A DNA stretch of 64,000 nucleotides from Hirsutella rhossiliensis. Its lineage: Eukaryota > Ascomycota > Sordariomycetes > Hypocreales > Ophiocordycipitaceae. The stretch covers positions 1,922,001-1,986,000 of the forward strand of contig NW_025408672.1 in NCBI RefSeq assembly GCF_020360975.1, given 5' to 3'. The notes under the pieces were generated by a model that was not told the origin of the DNA, did not search any database, and saw only the letters and a program-made list of their open reading frames with translations. This document shows positions 12,251 through 23,649 of this stretch, one piece after another (the stretch's first letter is position 1; each line of letters starts with the position of its first letter). The position numbers and the translations under genes were made by a program.

Positions 12251-12394
12251 GTATAGTATTACTACTAAGGGTAATTAATACTACTAAATTAATTCCTAGT
12301 ATTAGTTAGTATTTTAGTCGTAATATATACTTATTATAGGCGTATATTAGTTTTATAAGAAGTTTTATTTTTTAAAGGTAAGGTATTAAAGTTA

Positions 12395-12872
12395 TATAAA
12401 ATATATAAGTTAATTATAAGTAGAACGGATACCTTATTACCTATTTTAGCTTAGCGGTTTTAAAGATATTTATAATATAAAAATAGGTAGGGTATAAAAT
12501 ATTCTAGTTAAATCTATTACTTATACTAGAACCTATAGTTTTATATTAACTATTACGCTATAATTAAACTACTTACTAAGTTTAAAGGTATATTAAAGAT
12601 AAAGCTTTTTAAGTACTATAAAATATACTAAAAAGCTAACTAATTAGTTTACTAGTAAGCGAATAATAGTTTATAAAAGATAAAGGATTTCCCTAGGAAT
12701 AGTAAATAAAAAAGTAAGTTTATAAGTATCTTTTATAACGCTATTCTTTTAATATATTATTTAGCTCCTTATATACTTAATATAAAGTCTAGACGAAAAC
12801 CTACCTTATACTCTATTAACTACTCTTTTAGCCTATTTTATTAATTACTTAATTATATACTTATTACTTATA
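12395..12872 (+). repeat. LTR-like repeat related to the solo LTR at 41045-41743
   Basis: About 480 bp starting tataaaatatataag and ending cttattacttata match 41254-41733 closely, with mainly C/T and G/A differences. The left ~210 bp of the longer copy is not recognisable here, so this is either 5'-truncated or a variant. I found no convincing target-site duplication. It sits between the LINE and the gypsy-B LTR. Confidence 0.65.
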
Positions 12873-12878
12873 CCTTTT

Positions 12879-13072
12879 AATAAGTAAGTAAAGGGTTATA
12901 CTATAAGTACCTTTTATTATATTATAATAATAAGCTATATAGGATCTAACTATATACTATACTTACCGCTATTAAATATATATTTATATATATAGCCTAC
13001 CTTACCTTATAACGTTATTAGCTAAGGTCTAGGCTAATACCTAGACTTATACTAAGGGTAAATACCTTTATA
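12879..13072 (-). repeat. gypsy-B 3' LTR remnant
   Basis: On the minus strand this block lines up by eye with the gypsy-C 5' LTR (57912 to about 58096). Shared are the end ...TTTATA, a region of inverted complementarity (aggtctagg...cctagactt, 13025-13047) and a TATA-like AAGCTATATAG. Boundaries are estimated and the two are strongly diverged. Confidence 0.5.
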
Positions 13073-13269
13073 TAAGGTCCTTACCCTTCTTTTTATAAGC
13101 GGTCCTTTATAATATTAATCTTATACCTTAGCGTATAGCTAAGAAGTAAATAACTTATTAGCGCGCTCTTATTACTCTTTTTTTTTAACTATACTATTAT
13201 TATTAATATAGCTATAACTATAACTATAAGTCTCTTAGCGCTTAGCTATATACTATTACTTATATATAA
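13073..13269. other. AT-rich spacer between gypsy-B LTR remnant and antisense ORF
   Basis: Contains a run of T (around 13180) and simple tata/ctat repeats. No reading frame or motif that I can support. Confidence 0.4.
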
Positions 13270-13988
13270 GCTAACTTATACCCTTATTAGTAATTTAAAT
13301 AATTTAATATATCCTTTCTTACCTTATCTTACTTTTCTATTAAGATTAATAACTTTATTAATCGCGCCCTTACTTTATTTACTACCTAACCTACTACCCC
13401 CGCTACCTTAGTCGCGCTTACCGCTACTTTAAGCTACCTACTACTTAGCTTCTTAGCTATTAACTTTACTACCCGCGCTGCTACTACCCTTTTTATACTC
13501 TCTACTACCGGCCGCTATAATAATAACGATAATAATAATAATAATAATAAGCGTAGGTCCTTACTACCCTCCTTTATAAGCCCCTCCGCTCTTATTCTTA
13601 TAAGTATTACTAACTCTTTATATTAATATAATCGCGCTATAGCCTAGGGCGCTACCTACGATTCCCTTTATATATAATATACCTTATTATCCCTCCCTTA
13701 TGCTAACTAAGCTAGCCGCCCTTAAGGCAGCTACTTTTTATATACCTAGGCTAGCCGCGCTTATAAGGTTACGCCGCTTATCCTTACCTATACTACTATA
13801 GCTTAGAGCGCTATAGAGCTAGATAAGGGTTAAAATAAGGCTAAGCGCGCCTTAACCGCTACCGCTGCTACTTACTATAACTTATAGTTCCTTAAGCGCG
13901 CTACCTTTATACCTAAGTATATAAGCTCCTTTTCTTATACTCTCTATAGCGCTAACTCTCTTTCTTTTAAAGGCACCGTCGCCGCTAC
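13270..13988 (+). pseudogene. gypsy-B antisense ORF, 5' part
   Basis: Plus-strand frame (codon starts at positions equal to 1 modulo 3) opposite in direction to gypsy-B pol. No TGA occurs, only TAA/TAG explained by Gln. It is Thr/Ala/Ser-rich (PATLVALTATL near 13396-13430). A 10-codon run NNNDNNNNNN is encoded by an AAT repeat (13519-13548). The repeated motif QASR follows in the segment 13700-13770, then ends GTVAAT at the gypsy-A insertion. Removing gypsy-A and one ctac copy joins this frame to 26574 without a shift. No known domain recognised. The start is not determined. Confidence 0.55.
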
Positions 13989-14371
13989 TTTAATAGGTAA
14001 GATCGCACCCCTATAGATATTAGCCCGTTAAGGGGGGAAGGGATAAGACCCCTAGCACTCCCTTTCTAACTTACTTCTAAGTATACTTAAAGGCGTTATA
14101 AAGACCTCGATTATCTAATTAGGTATCTTCCTTAATTATAGTTAATTTAAATTTTTATTTTTCCCCTTTAAAGTAGATACCGCTAGTTACGCGACTTTAA
14201 TAGAGATAAAGAGGCATAGAGTAAAGAAATCTCTAAGACTTATATTTATAACCTAAGGCCTTTAAAGCTATATATAGGCTAAATAATTAGATAATTACGT
14301 AGTTAATTACTCTATTAATCCTTAGCTATATACTATACGTGCTTTAAGTATATACCCTTATCCCTATTAAA
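13989..14371 (+). repeat. gypsy-A copy 1 5' LTR
   Basis: 383 bp, homologous to 26187-26569 and, inverted, to 31797-32172. Begins tttaataggtaagatcg and ends ccctattaaa. The unusual TTTAA...TTAAA ends replace the usual TG...CA. Confidence 0.9.
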
Positions 14372-14779
14372 ACTAGTCTCTAAGGCGTAAACTTATTATT
14401 CCGTTTTATTTATATAGCGATAAGTAGCTTTATAAAGCTAAGAATACTTAGAGGACGACGGTACTATTTAGAAAAAATAAAATCTAGGGATTTAATAATT
14501 AAAGTAGTAACTACCTTAATAGCTAGAGTTAAGGACTTAATAAAGCGATAGACTTACTAGGAAATAAATAATTAGATAATACCTTCGCTAGTAGTAAAGG
14601 AAAAGTAATAAGCTAATACTAAAAAAACCTAAGCTCTTATTATTAGCCCTATAACCCCTAATACTAGCGACTTAGTTAAGAAACTATAATCCTTATATAA
14701 TACTTTAAAAGATATAAATAACGACGATAGTATAATCTAAACTATTCTAGAACCCTACTAAGACCTCTTACTTATATAT
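14372..14779. other. gypsy-A leader
   Basis: Between the 5' LTR and recognisable gag. The primer-binding site should start at 14372 (actagtctctaaggcg) but I could not assign a tRNA. Otherwise AT-rich with no supported frame. Confidence 0.4.
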
Positions 14780-16600
14780 ATACTAATAATACTAATATAG
14801 GTACTAATAAGGGATACCTTAATAACCTTAACCTTAGCTCTCCTTTACGCGGTAGCTTATAGAGAACGCCTACCTTCCGCTAATAAATAAGAAAGTAAGT
14901 AATAAGATAGTTATAATAAGATATCCTTTAACTCCGAAAACTCTAACTTTAAATTTCGTAACCTTATAATCTATAGGTATACTATATCTAGAAACGCTAG
15001 CTATTAAGAGGGATTATCTAATCCTACTACTAGCAATATAAAGAAAATTAAGGTAGATATTAATAAGATTTTTAATAGACTTAGAGATATACTTACTAGA
15101 AGCTAAGATAACCTTATAAGAAGACTCCGCTAACTATAACTCTTACCTATTAGTAAATTTAACGGTAAAAACATAACTAAATTCCTTAAGAAGTTCGAAT
15201 AAGAGATATACGTTAACTATATCTATAATAAGGATAAAATAGACTAGCTCGAAGTCTATATCTCCTTTATATAAGCCCCTACTATTAAAATTCTTATAGA
15301 CGGACTTACCTAAGAAGAAGTAAAGAAGAGACTCCTTTAATACTACTATATATATAATATTAAATAACTAGAAACTATTAATAACCGCTTAGACTATTAT
15401 AATACTAAAAAGCCTAAGACTATTACGGAAGTTATAGAATAGCTTAGTCTCTACTTATACCTATAGCGTAAGGTATAACCTAACGGCTAAGAAGAATCTA
15501 TAGTCTAGTTATACTTTATCTACTATATAATACTAAAGGAGCTTATTATTAACGTTATAAAGAAAAATAGGAAGATATCTAAAGTTATCTTAAAACTCTT
15601 ATATAAAAGCCTTATCTATATAATTAATAACTACTTAGTACCTCGCTAGGACGTTAAGCGACGAGATATAGTATCTAAAGTCTATAATTAAAAGCTTAAG
15701 AACCTAAAGAAAGACTAGCTCTTTAAGGAAATTAATAAAGTAATAAAGGAAGCTAAATCTAATAAAGGCAAAGAAAAACTTCTTAAAGAGCTAAAGAAAA
15801 TAAATAAGAAATCTAGATAGCCCGTAAAGGAGATCTTAGACCTAATAAAAGCCTTTAAAGATATAAAGATTAACCTTACTCGCTAATAAGAGTAGATATT
15901 TAACTAGCTTAATAAGGAATAAAGACGCGTTAGTAGTAAAGGCTACTCTTTAAGTTATAGATAAGGAGGTAGCGTAAATACTATTAGATTTTACTACCTA
16001 TTTAATTAATATATATAGTTTTAGGTTAATGCTTTTAACTAGCCTAGGAGATACTTTTATTATAGTAAAAAAGGATATTACCTTAATAAGTATAAGGTAT
16101 ACTCTTAGGACTATAAGATCGGATTTATAATATACGAAGTAGTAAATAAGACTCTTTACTTTAGAAGAAAAGATAATAGAAGCGTAATTCCCTTAGTACT
16201 TACTAATAGGTTTTCTTAAATAGGTATATATATTTAAAGGCTTATTATATACTAGGTAGATATATAGCTAGACTCCTTTATATTACTACTTATAAAATAA
16301 GTTAAAGCTATAGTTATACTATCTTACTTAAATTAGGCTACTAGTAAAAGAAAATCCGGTTTCCTAGACTAGTTCTAAAGATATAGAAGCCTATATAAGT
16401 AAAAGCTAAGGAATCTAAAAGTAAGTAATATAAGAAAAGAAGTAAGAAGGATATCGGTTATTATAATTATAGATAACTTATAATAAAGCGATATATATAA
16501 TTAGATAATCTATATAACTATAATAGGGATTAATACTTATAAGGGGAAAAGATAAAGAGTTAAAGAAGATATAGAGGAAATCGAGATAACGAGAATAGTA
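14780..16600 (+). pseudogene. gypsy-A gag
   Basis: The segment near 15155-15850 translates to LPISKFNGKNITKFLKKFE..., followed by TIKILIDGLT and ITEVIEQL-like blocks. This is the layout of the structural domain of Ty3/gypsy Gag proteins (a substrate-like 'FNGKN' start and helical repeats). A Tyr/Asn-rich patch near 16455-16495 may be a zinc knuckle whose Cys became Tyr, but the spacing does not fit well. Stops are TAA/TAG. The start is uncertain. Confidence 0.6.
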
Positions 16601-17250
16601 AAAACTAGCCTAAAGATTATCCCTATATACTATAGATATAGAGTAGATCTAGATAAGAAGTTCGATAGACTTATAAATAAAATCGTTAGAGAAATTATAT
16701 ATAAAAGAATCCCGATCCCTTTAAATTACCTAATTAACTTTATTCCCTAACTAAGCGAGAGACTTAGTACGAGATATATAGATATAGCCTAAGGTATAGA
16801 AAATACTAAATTCTAGACCTTAGAGAAAGTAGAGAGTAATATAAGACCCTATAGAGCTACGATAATAGTTATAAAAGTAGCTAAAGATAATATAGAGAGT
16901 AGTTTACTCCTCCTTAAATATCTATAAGGAAAACTTATAGTAGCTTTAGTATAAGTTAAAGAATAGGACGAAGAATACTAGGTCGAACCGATTAAGCTAC
17001 TTACTTACCCTACTTATAAAGAATCGGATTATAAGTACCTCGAAGTTTAATAAGTACTAAAGGAAGTTAGGTTTATAACTAATACGATTAGCGTAATATA
17101 ACTAGCTTAAAGACTATTTAATTAATAAACTCTAAAGGTAATAAGACTAGAAAAAGACGAATTTATTATATAGGAAGTAGCACTCTCGATAAGATACTAA
17201 GAGATAACTTTAAAGGACCTTATAACGATTCCTATAATATATATAAACAC
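16601..17250. other. gypsy-A gag-pol junction region
   Basis: AT-rich continuation between Gag and the protease. It probably holds the Gag C-terminus or linker, but no motif is readable. Confidence 0.35.
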
Positions 17251-20200
17251 GGTCCTTATACCTTTCCGCTCGCTTAAGTATATATAAGACCTACCCTATA
17301 TTTAAGTATAACTTAGTAGCTAGAAAGCTAAAGTTCTAAGCGTCCTAATTAATACTAGGTCTAAAGGAAACCTTATTACTAAAAGATATATAAACGTATA
17401 TAGGCTTAAAATCCTATTAGTAAGAGTATTAATAACGGCGTATACTAGGTCCCCTATAGATATAGTTAAGGAGGTAAAGACTAATCTCTATCTAGGCACG
17501 GCCTAGATACTAATCTATCTTTATATTACGCTAGATAGAGTCTTAGTCCCCTTTATCTTAAGCATACTATTTATTAGAGCCGCGCGTATATTATTTAATT
17601 ATTCCCTAAGGAACGGGGATATATAGGTTAAATATTAAATCGGCACTATCTAGGTAGTTACGCTAGCGGTAGGAGCTATTAAATACGAGCTTCTAGATAA
17701 GGTCGATATAGTAAAATCCTTTTAGGCTATAACCTTAATAGTTAATAAAGACGTATACGAAAGACTAAAGCTCGAGGAGGCTATATAGGAAATAGCTACC
17801 TAGCTCCTAAGAAATTCTTTTTAGGCTTTAGTAATAGAAGTTAAAGAAGATAACCTAGGAGCTACTTAATAATTACGGAGAGAAACCCTTATAGACACCC
17901 TAATAGCCGAGATTCTCTTACTAGGAGGTAAGATCCTTAGTTATAAAGGGGGTGCTAACTAAGTCCTTAACCTAGCCTATACTAGCGTAAACGAGCCCTT
18001 AATAGTACTAGTATAATAGTAATTAATTATAGATAAAGGATATAAGGCGATTCTAGCTATCGGATCTAAGATAGTAAAAGAGATTATTAAAGTTATAGTT
18101 ATAGAGGCTATAGGAGAATTTAAGAAAAATATTATTAAAGCTAGAAAGAAGTTCTAAAAGACCTAGAAGGTTAAAGTTAAGATAAGGAGGAAACGACCTA
18201 TTAGATTATATAATCTAAGAGTTAATACTCTTTTTAAAAGAAAAGTAAATAAGATTAACCTTATTAACGATACTCTATTAAATAGCTTAACGCCGGAAAG
18301 GACCTTAACTAGAAAAAGACTAAATAGAACACCGTTAAAAATAAGATATAGCCTAGACCCTACCTAAAATACTTAATAGGAAAATTCTTAAGTATATAGA
18401 AAGGAAAGCGGCTAATATAAGAAAGACTTAAAGTAATTTATAAATAATTTAAGGGCTTTCTTATAAAGGTAGAAATCTAGATCTTCGATAATATTTTATT
18501 TAATAGGGAAGTAGCGTTATCCTAGGACTTTATAGAAAGAGGTAGAGTCGACTTAGCTATAGCCTTACTATAGGTTATTAAGATAATAGAATATAAGGTA
18601 TAGTAAGTAGCCTTAATCCCGATCTTAAAAGTAATAAAGTAGAAAGTTATCGATATCCTTAAAATTAAACTAGAAATAGGAGTCCTTAAAGAAGGGTATA
18701 AGCCTTATAAGAACCCTTTTTTCCTAGTAGTAAAGAAAGCTAGAAGACTATACCTAATTAATTCTATTATACGTATAAATACCGTTATAATAAGAGATAT
18801 AAACCTACTACCGAATATAGATAAGTTTAGCGACTACTTCTCGATATATAAGATCCTTTCCCTCCTAGACCTTTTTTTAGGCTATAATTAGATCCCTCTT
18901 AATATTAAAAGCTATAACTTAACGATATTCGCGATACCTATTAGCCTCTTACGTATATATATACTCCCTTAAGGGGCTATAAACTTAGTCGGCTAATTTA
19001 TAAAGATAATATAAAGAATCCTATAAGACCTTATACTAAATATCTATAGGAATTTCCTTAATAATATAGGTATTAAGGGGCCCGATATAACGTATAATAA
19101 TAAAGAGGTAGCGCTAAGAGTAAGGAGATTTATCTTCGAATACCTTATTAACCTTAATAAAGTCTTAGTTAACGTCGAACTCTTTAGTTATACGATTACG
19201 GGGGCTAAATCGAAATTCTATTAGTAAGTAACTAAAGTTATCGGTTATATCTATAAAATAAATAAAAGGTGCGCTATAGAAGCTAAAGTTATTAAAATTA
19301 AGGAATAAATAAGATGCCTTAATATAACGTATATTAAAGCTTTCCTTAGTATTATAGGATACTATTAAATCTAAATTAAATAGTTCGCTATCTTAGTAAA
19401 ACCCCTTATAGACCTATTAAAGAAAGAAGTCTATTAAGAATAGGGAGATAAATAAATAAAAGCGATAGCTGCCCTTAAGGAAGCTATTACTAATCTAGTC
19501 TTTTTAGTATGCCTCGACGTTAGCCTAGGAAGAGGAGATATTATTTTAATATATAATGCTAGTTTGCTCGGCTAAGGGGCAGTCTTAATATAAATCGTTA
19601 ATAGAAAGAGGCGCCCTATAAGGTTTAAAAGTAAAACGTAGTTACTTATAGAAACTAAATATAATATAATAAAGAGGGAGTATAGGGCTATATTAAGTAC
19701 GCTTAAGAGACTAAGAATATACCTATATAGCGTATATTTTATCCTAGAAACTAACGTATAGGTCTTAGTCGATTAATTAAAAGGTGCCCTTAAAGACGTC
19801 CTTAGAGCTATAGTAACTTACTAGATAAGCTATATTTTCCTTTTTAACTTTACTATATAATTCGTTAAAGGTAAGAAGAATAGCGTAGCTAATAGACTTT
19901 TAAAAAAGCCTAAAGGACCTTCTAATATATTAGATAGGGAAATAGAAAGCGATATTAAAGAATTTATAGACTTTTACTTAAACGTAGTATAAGGGACTAA
20001 GCTATAAGGGGACTACTTAAAGGAATCGAGGATAATTATAGACTTCCTTTAAATATTAAAACGGCCGGAGGGCCTTTTTAAATAAGACTATAGGAAGCTA
20101 CGTCTAAAGAGTCTAAATTTCTATATTAAAGATTAGAAGCTTTAGCGACTCCCTAGGAAGGAAGAAAGGGGACCTATACTAGTTATAGACGACCTAAAAG

Positions 20201-21783
20201 AACGGAAAAAGATTATCGTAAAGTACTATACGTAAATAGGATATAAAGGATAATAAGTTATATATACGTTCGTAAAAAATAGGTATTAGTAGGCTAGCTT
20301 TTAAAACGATATTTATAGCGTAATCTCTTCTTATAAAGAATGCTAATACTTTATAACTAAGAGACCTTAGGAAGTTATAACCGCGACCGCGCCTAGCTAC
20401 CCTATAAGTAAGATTTACTTCGATAGCTAGTATATACTATCTAATTATAGGTATTTATACCTTATAGAAGTATAAAACGACCTTACTAGATAAGTAGAAG
20501 TAACCCTAGTTAAGGAAATTACTATAGGAGCTATAACTAAATTTATACTCTTTATTATTTATAGGTATAGCGTAATACTATACGCTATAATCGATAGAGG
20601 GCCCGAAATAAAGAAAGACTTTAAGTATATCCTAGAGGATATAGGCATTAAAGTTATCTAAACTTTAGTATATAATCTAAAGGCGAACGCGGTAATAGAA
20701 TAAGGGTACTAAAGGTTAATAATAGTACTTATAAAAATAGCGGAGAAAAAGGGTAAGTAAATTAAATACCTTAACTAAGTAATCTTTATAGACTAAATAG
20801 TAGTTAAAGAGTCTTATAGAATATTAGCTTTCTACCTACTATATAAATAGGAACTAGTACTACCTCTTAAGGTAGAATACCTAACTTAGCGACTAATTAA
20901 CTCAGATAAAGTAAAAACGAGAGAAGAATTATTTAAAGTATAAGTATAAGTTTTAGAAAGAAAAGAAAAAGATATAAAAGAAACTAAGAAAAGAGTAATA
21001 AGATATCGGAATTAATTAGTAAAGAGGATAAATAAAGCTAATAAGTATATAATAAGGAAAGAAAGCCTATAACCTAGAGACCTTATCTTACTATTTAATA
21101 TAAGACGATTAAATAATCTAAGGAGGTAAGCTAAGTATTAAATAAGGTAGAACGGTCCCTTTTAAGTAGTATCGCGCTTAGAGTAGTCTAGAGCATATAG
21201 GATTAAGACTTTAGATAGAATCGTGCTTAATAAGATAATCCTAAGAGAGTATTTAAAGAAGTTTAAAAGGATAAGGAAGGTTAGTAGTACTTTATTAAGG
21301 ATAACTAGTTACTCTAGGATAAGATTACTCTCGATAAAAGGAGGAAGGAAGAAATAATAGATAAAGTAGATAATTTACTATTCTTACTAAGTAGAAAAGC
21401 CTTAGATTAGATAGTACTATAGTCGTAATAACTCCCTAATAAACCTTAGAAGGATTAAAGCTAGGAAGAGGAAGAAGAGCGACTATAGATACCTAAGAAA
21501 GGCCTAAGGTATCTAATTAAGGTTTAGCTACTATAACTTAGTAAAGTAAAAAAGGATTTCTATATAAGAGCCTTAAAGATACTAATCTAATAAGAAAAGG
21601 AGGAGGTAAAAAGGAGCTAAGGAGGAAAAGGTAGTAAAGATAAAAATCTATAACTATTATAAGAAGTATACTAGAACCTAACTAGTAACTAGGGCACCGT
21701 CTAACTATCTAATTAAAGGATAACTATAATAGCTAAGATATTTATAAGCGCTTTACCTACTACCTTACTATTTTAAATTTTCT
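17251..21783 (+). pseudogene. gypsy-A pol (protease, RT, RNase H, integrase)
   Basis: Protease near 17360-17390 reads NTRSKGNLITK, a decayed D-T/S-G-S active site. RT about 18600-19350 contains ILSLLDLFLGYN and the active-site block FLNNIGIKGP, where both Asp codons are now AAT (19060-19065). RNase H about 19480-19920. Integrase about 20100-21250: an HHCC-type zinc region around 20225-20345, first Asp at 20422, second Asp at 20593-20595 (IIDRGPE), and Glu at 20698-20700 (NAVIE) at D,D35E-like spacing. RT and integrase share frame 1. The same frame continues with Lys/Arg-rich sequence to about 21783, interrupted only by Gln-type stops. Non-functional. Confidence 0.85.
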
Positions 21784-22379
21784 ACTTAAAGCTCCCTAAG
21801 TAAATAAAGATTATATTTCCTACCCTTCCTTAATAATAACCTACCTTTTACTACCTTAAAGAAGATAAATAGAGATATAATTAAATAATAAAGTAAGAAA
21901 ATAAATATTCTTACTACCTACCTCCCTTAAGAATAGGATTTTTTACTTTATAGATAGGGATATCTATTCTTTATTATAGAGGAGGAGACCTACTATAGCG
22001 AAAATAAACGCGCTTATAAGATAAATTTTAATATATTTTCGACTTATTAGATTAAACGTATATAACCTTAAGAGAAAAACTTTTACCGCTAAAGATAGCG
22101 ATTAAATAAGGCTACCTACTCCTAGTAAACCTACTATAGACTACTATAAAGCGAACTTAAAGACTATCTAATTATTACTTAAGAGAAAGCTCGTTAAACT
22201 TATATAATCTCTTTTTAAGTAAAATAAGTATAAGGTTAATTTCCTCCCTTTCTTTTAAATCCTTAGTAAGACTAAAGGGATTAAGGATATTATAAAGAAA
22301 ATAAGGGGCGGTCTCGTTACTAATATACTCGTTATAAAATTTATTAGTCTTAAGGTTAATATAGAAATTATAACTATAT
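21784..22379. other. gypsy-A inter-ORF region
   Basis: AT-rich, with no frame I can support. Present at the same relative place in copy 2 (about 35980-36575). Confidence 0.4.
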
Positions 22380-23390
22380 ATACGGTTAGCGAATCTATTA
22401 AGGTCGTAAGTAGCCCTATAGTATTTAAGGAAGTACCGCTATTTATAAATAGGCGCTTTAGTCGAATCTTAGATATAGTTAGCGTAAGAACCGCTAGTAG
22501 TACTTAGAAGAGAGATATACTTATAAAAAGGAAATATAATATACTTATAAGTAGAAGTTATGGTTATTTAATAAGTTCGAATATACCCTTAATAAAGGCA
22601 AGGATTATAAGTTCTATATAAAGTAATTAAGACTACTTAAGAGTATTCTTACCGCCCTAAACTAAGCTAAGAAAAGAAGTATTTATATAGATAAGCGATT
22701 TCTATAAGGATATAGGTTACTAGCTAACGTTTATAATAAAGGGTATAGAAGACAATTTAATTATACTAACCTAGCGTGCTCTCGAGAAAGTAAGAAAGAG
22801 GAGAGCGACCGCGCGCTTTAATCTTAATAATATTAGGAGCTTTTAATAGAACCTATAACTAAAAGGCAATTTCTATATAAATTAGAAACCCTTAGTAACT
22901 AATATTATTCTTACTATAGACTTAGGTCTTAAAGTAACTATAGATCTATAAAAAAAGATAGTTAGAACGAGCTAAGTAAGATTAAATAAGTTAGATAGTC
23001 GTTACTTAAAAGTACTCTATATAAAGAGGAAAGACCTTAGTGCGATAATTCTAAGTAAGAAAAGTAGTAGTAATAAGGGAAGGTTATAGAAGAGTAGTTA
23101 AAGAGAGGTTAACGATATCTAGTAGCTCTTTAGTTTTAAGTTTAGCGGTCTTATAAGATATTATAAGAAAGAAAAGGTAGTTATAAAAGGAGAAGATAAG
23201 AGGTAGCGGTCTAAAGAAATAAAAAAGATAGAGGAGAGAAGAAGAAGAAGAAGAATAGAAAGAGTAAAAAGGAGAAGAAAAGGGCGGAGATTAGATAGCT
23301 TACTAATCGATAACTAGTAAAAGAAGCTATTTAGGCGTAACCCCTAAATACGCTTAAGACCTTACCGCTATAGAGGCTAGCTAAAGTAAT
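22380..23390 (+). pseudogene. gypsy-A accessory ORF a (sense, post-integrase)
   Basis: A frame distinct from pol (codon starts equal to 2 modulo 3) reads NRRFSRILDIV, later ALEKVRKRRATARF, GNFYIN and TIDLGLKV. It ends in a very basic block including RRRRRR (about 23235-23260). Stops are TAA/TAG at presumed Gln or Trp. No zinc finger, transmembrane segment or catalytic motif is evident; the basic tail suggests nucleic-acid binding. Conserved in copy 2 at about 34970-35979. Family unknown to me. It could be one exon of a longer accessory protein with ORF b. Confidence 0.45.
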
Positions 23391-23463
23391 TAATAACCGC
23401 GTACTTTAATAACTATTTATTCCTCTTACTATACCTTTCTTCTTCCTTCCTTCTTCTTCCTTT

Positions 23464-23488
23464 TATATATATATATATATATATATAC
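23464..23488. repeat. (TA)n microsatellite
   Basis: Pure TA run, also present at the matching place of gypsy-A copy 2 (34870-34894), so it belongs to the element. RIP of a CA/TG tract would also give TA. Confidence 0.8.
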
Positions 23489-23649
23489 TCTATATACTTC
23501 CCTACTTATAACAATCCCCTCTATTAATATAACTCTTATATATATATATAATACTTAGCCTCTTAGCGTTATAACTTAGAACTACTTACCTTAACTATAT
23601 AATCTTATCTTCTCCCTCTCTTTCGCTTACTTTACCCTTTCCTAAGATA

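Larger units (their letters stand above)
7480..12300 (-). mobile_element. Tad1-like non-LTR retrotransposon (LINE), minus strand, RIP-degraded
   Basis: Reading leftward there is an ORF1/gag-like segment (about 12250-11160), then ORF2 with endonuclease, reverse transcriptase and a Cys/His tail. No LTRs flank it. The domain order and the RT signature LDIKGxFxTVN are those of fungal Tad1-clade LINEs. Ends are not sharply defined: the 3' side merges with an unidentified region near 7440, and the 5' side stops near a repeat at 12395. I found no target-site duplication or poly-A tail. Confidence 0.75.

Noticed and set aside
13519..13548. AAT repeat as a plain microsatellite
   Set aside because: It lies in the long antisense frame and reads as Asn codons, so I treat it as part of that ORF.
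13989..14371. A stand-alone MITE, because of the TTTAA.../...TTAAA inverted ends
   Set aside because: The same 383-bp unit recurs in direct orientation at 26187-26569 flanking gag-pol, with a shared target duplication and a polypurine tract, so it is an LTR.
23464..23488. (TA)n run as a replication origin or centromere motif
   Set aside because: It is carried by gypsy-A and repeated in copy 2; no other origin features.
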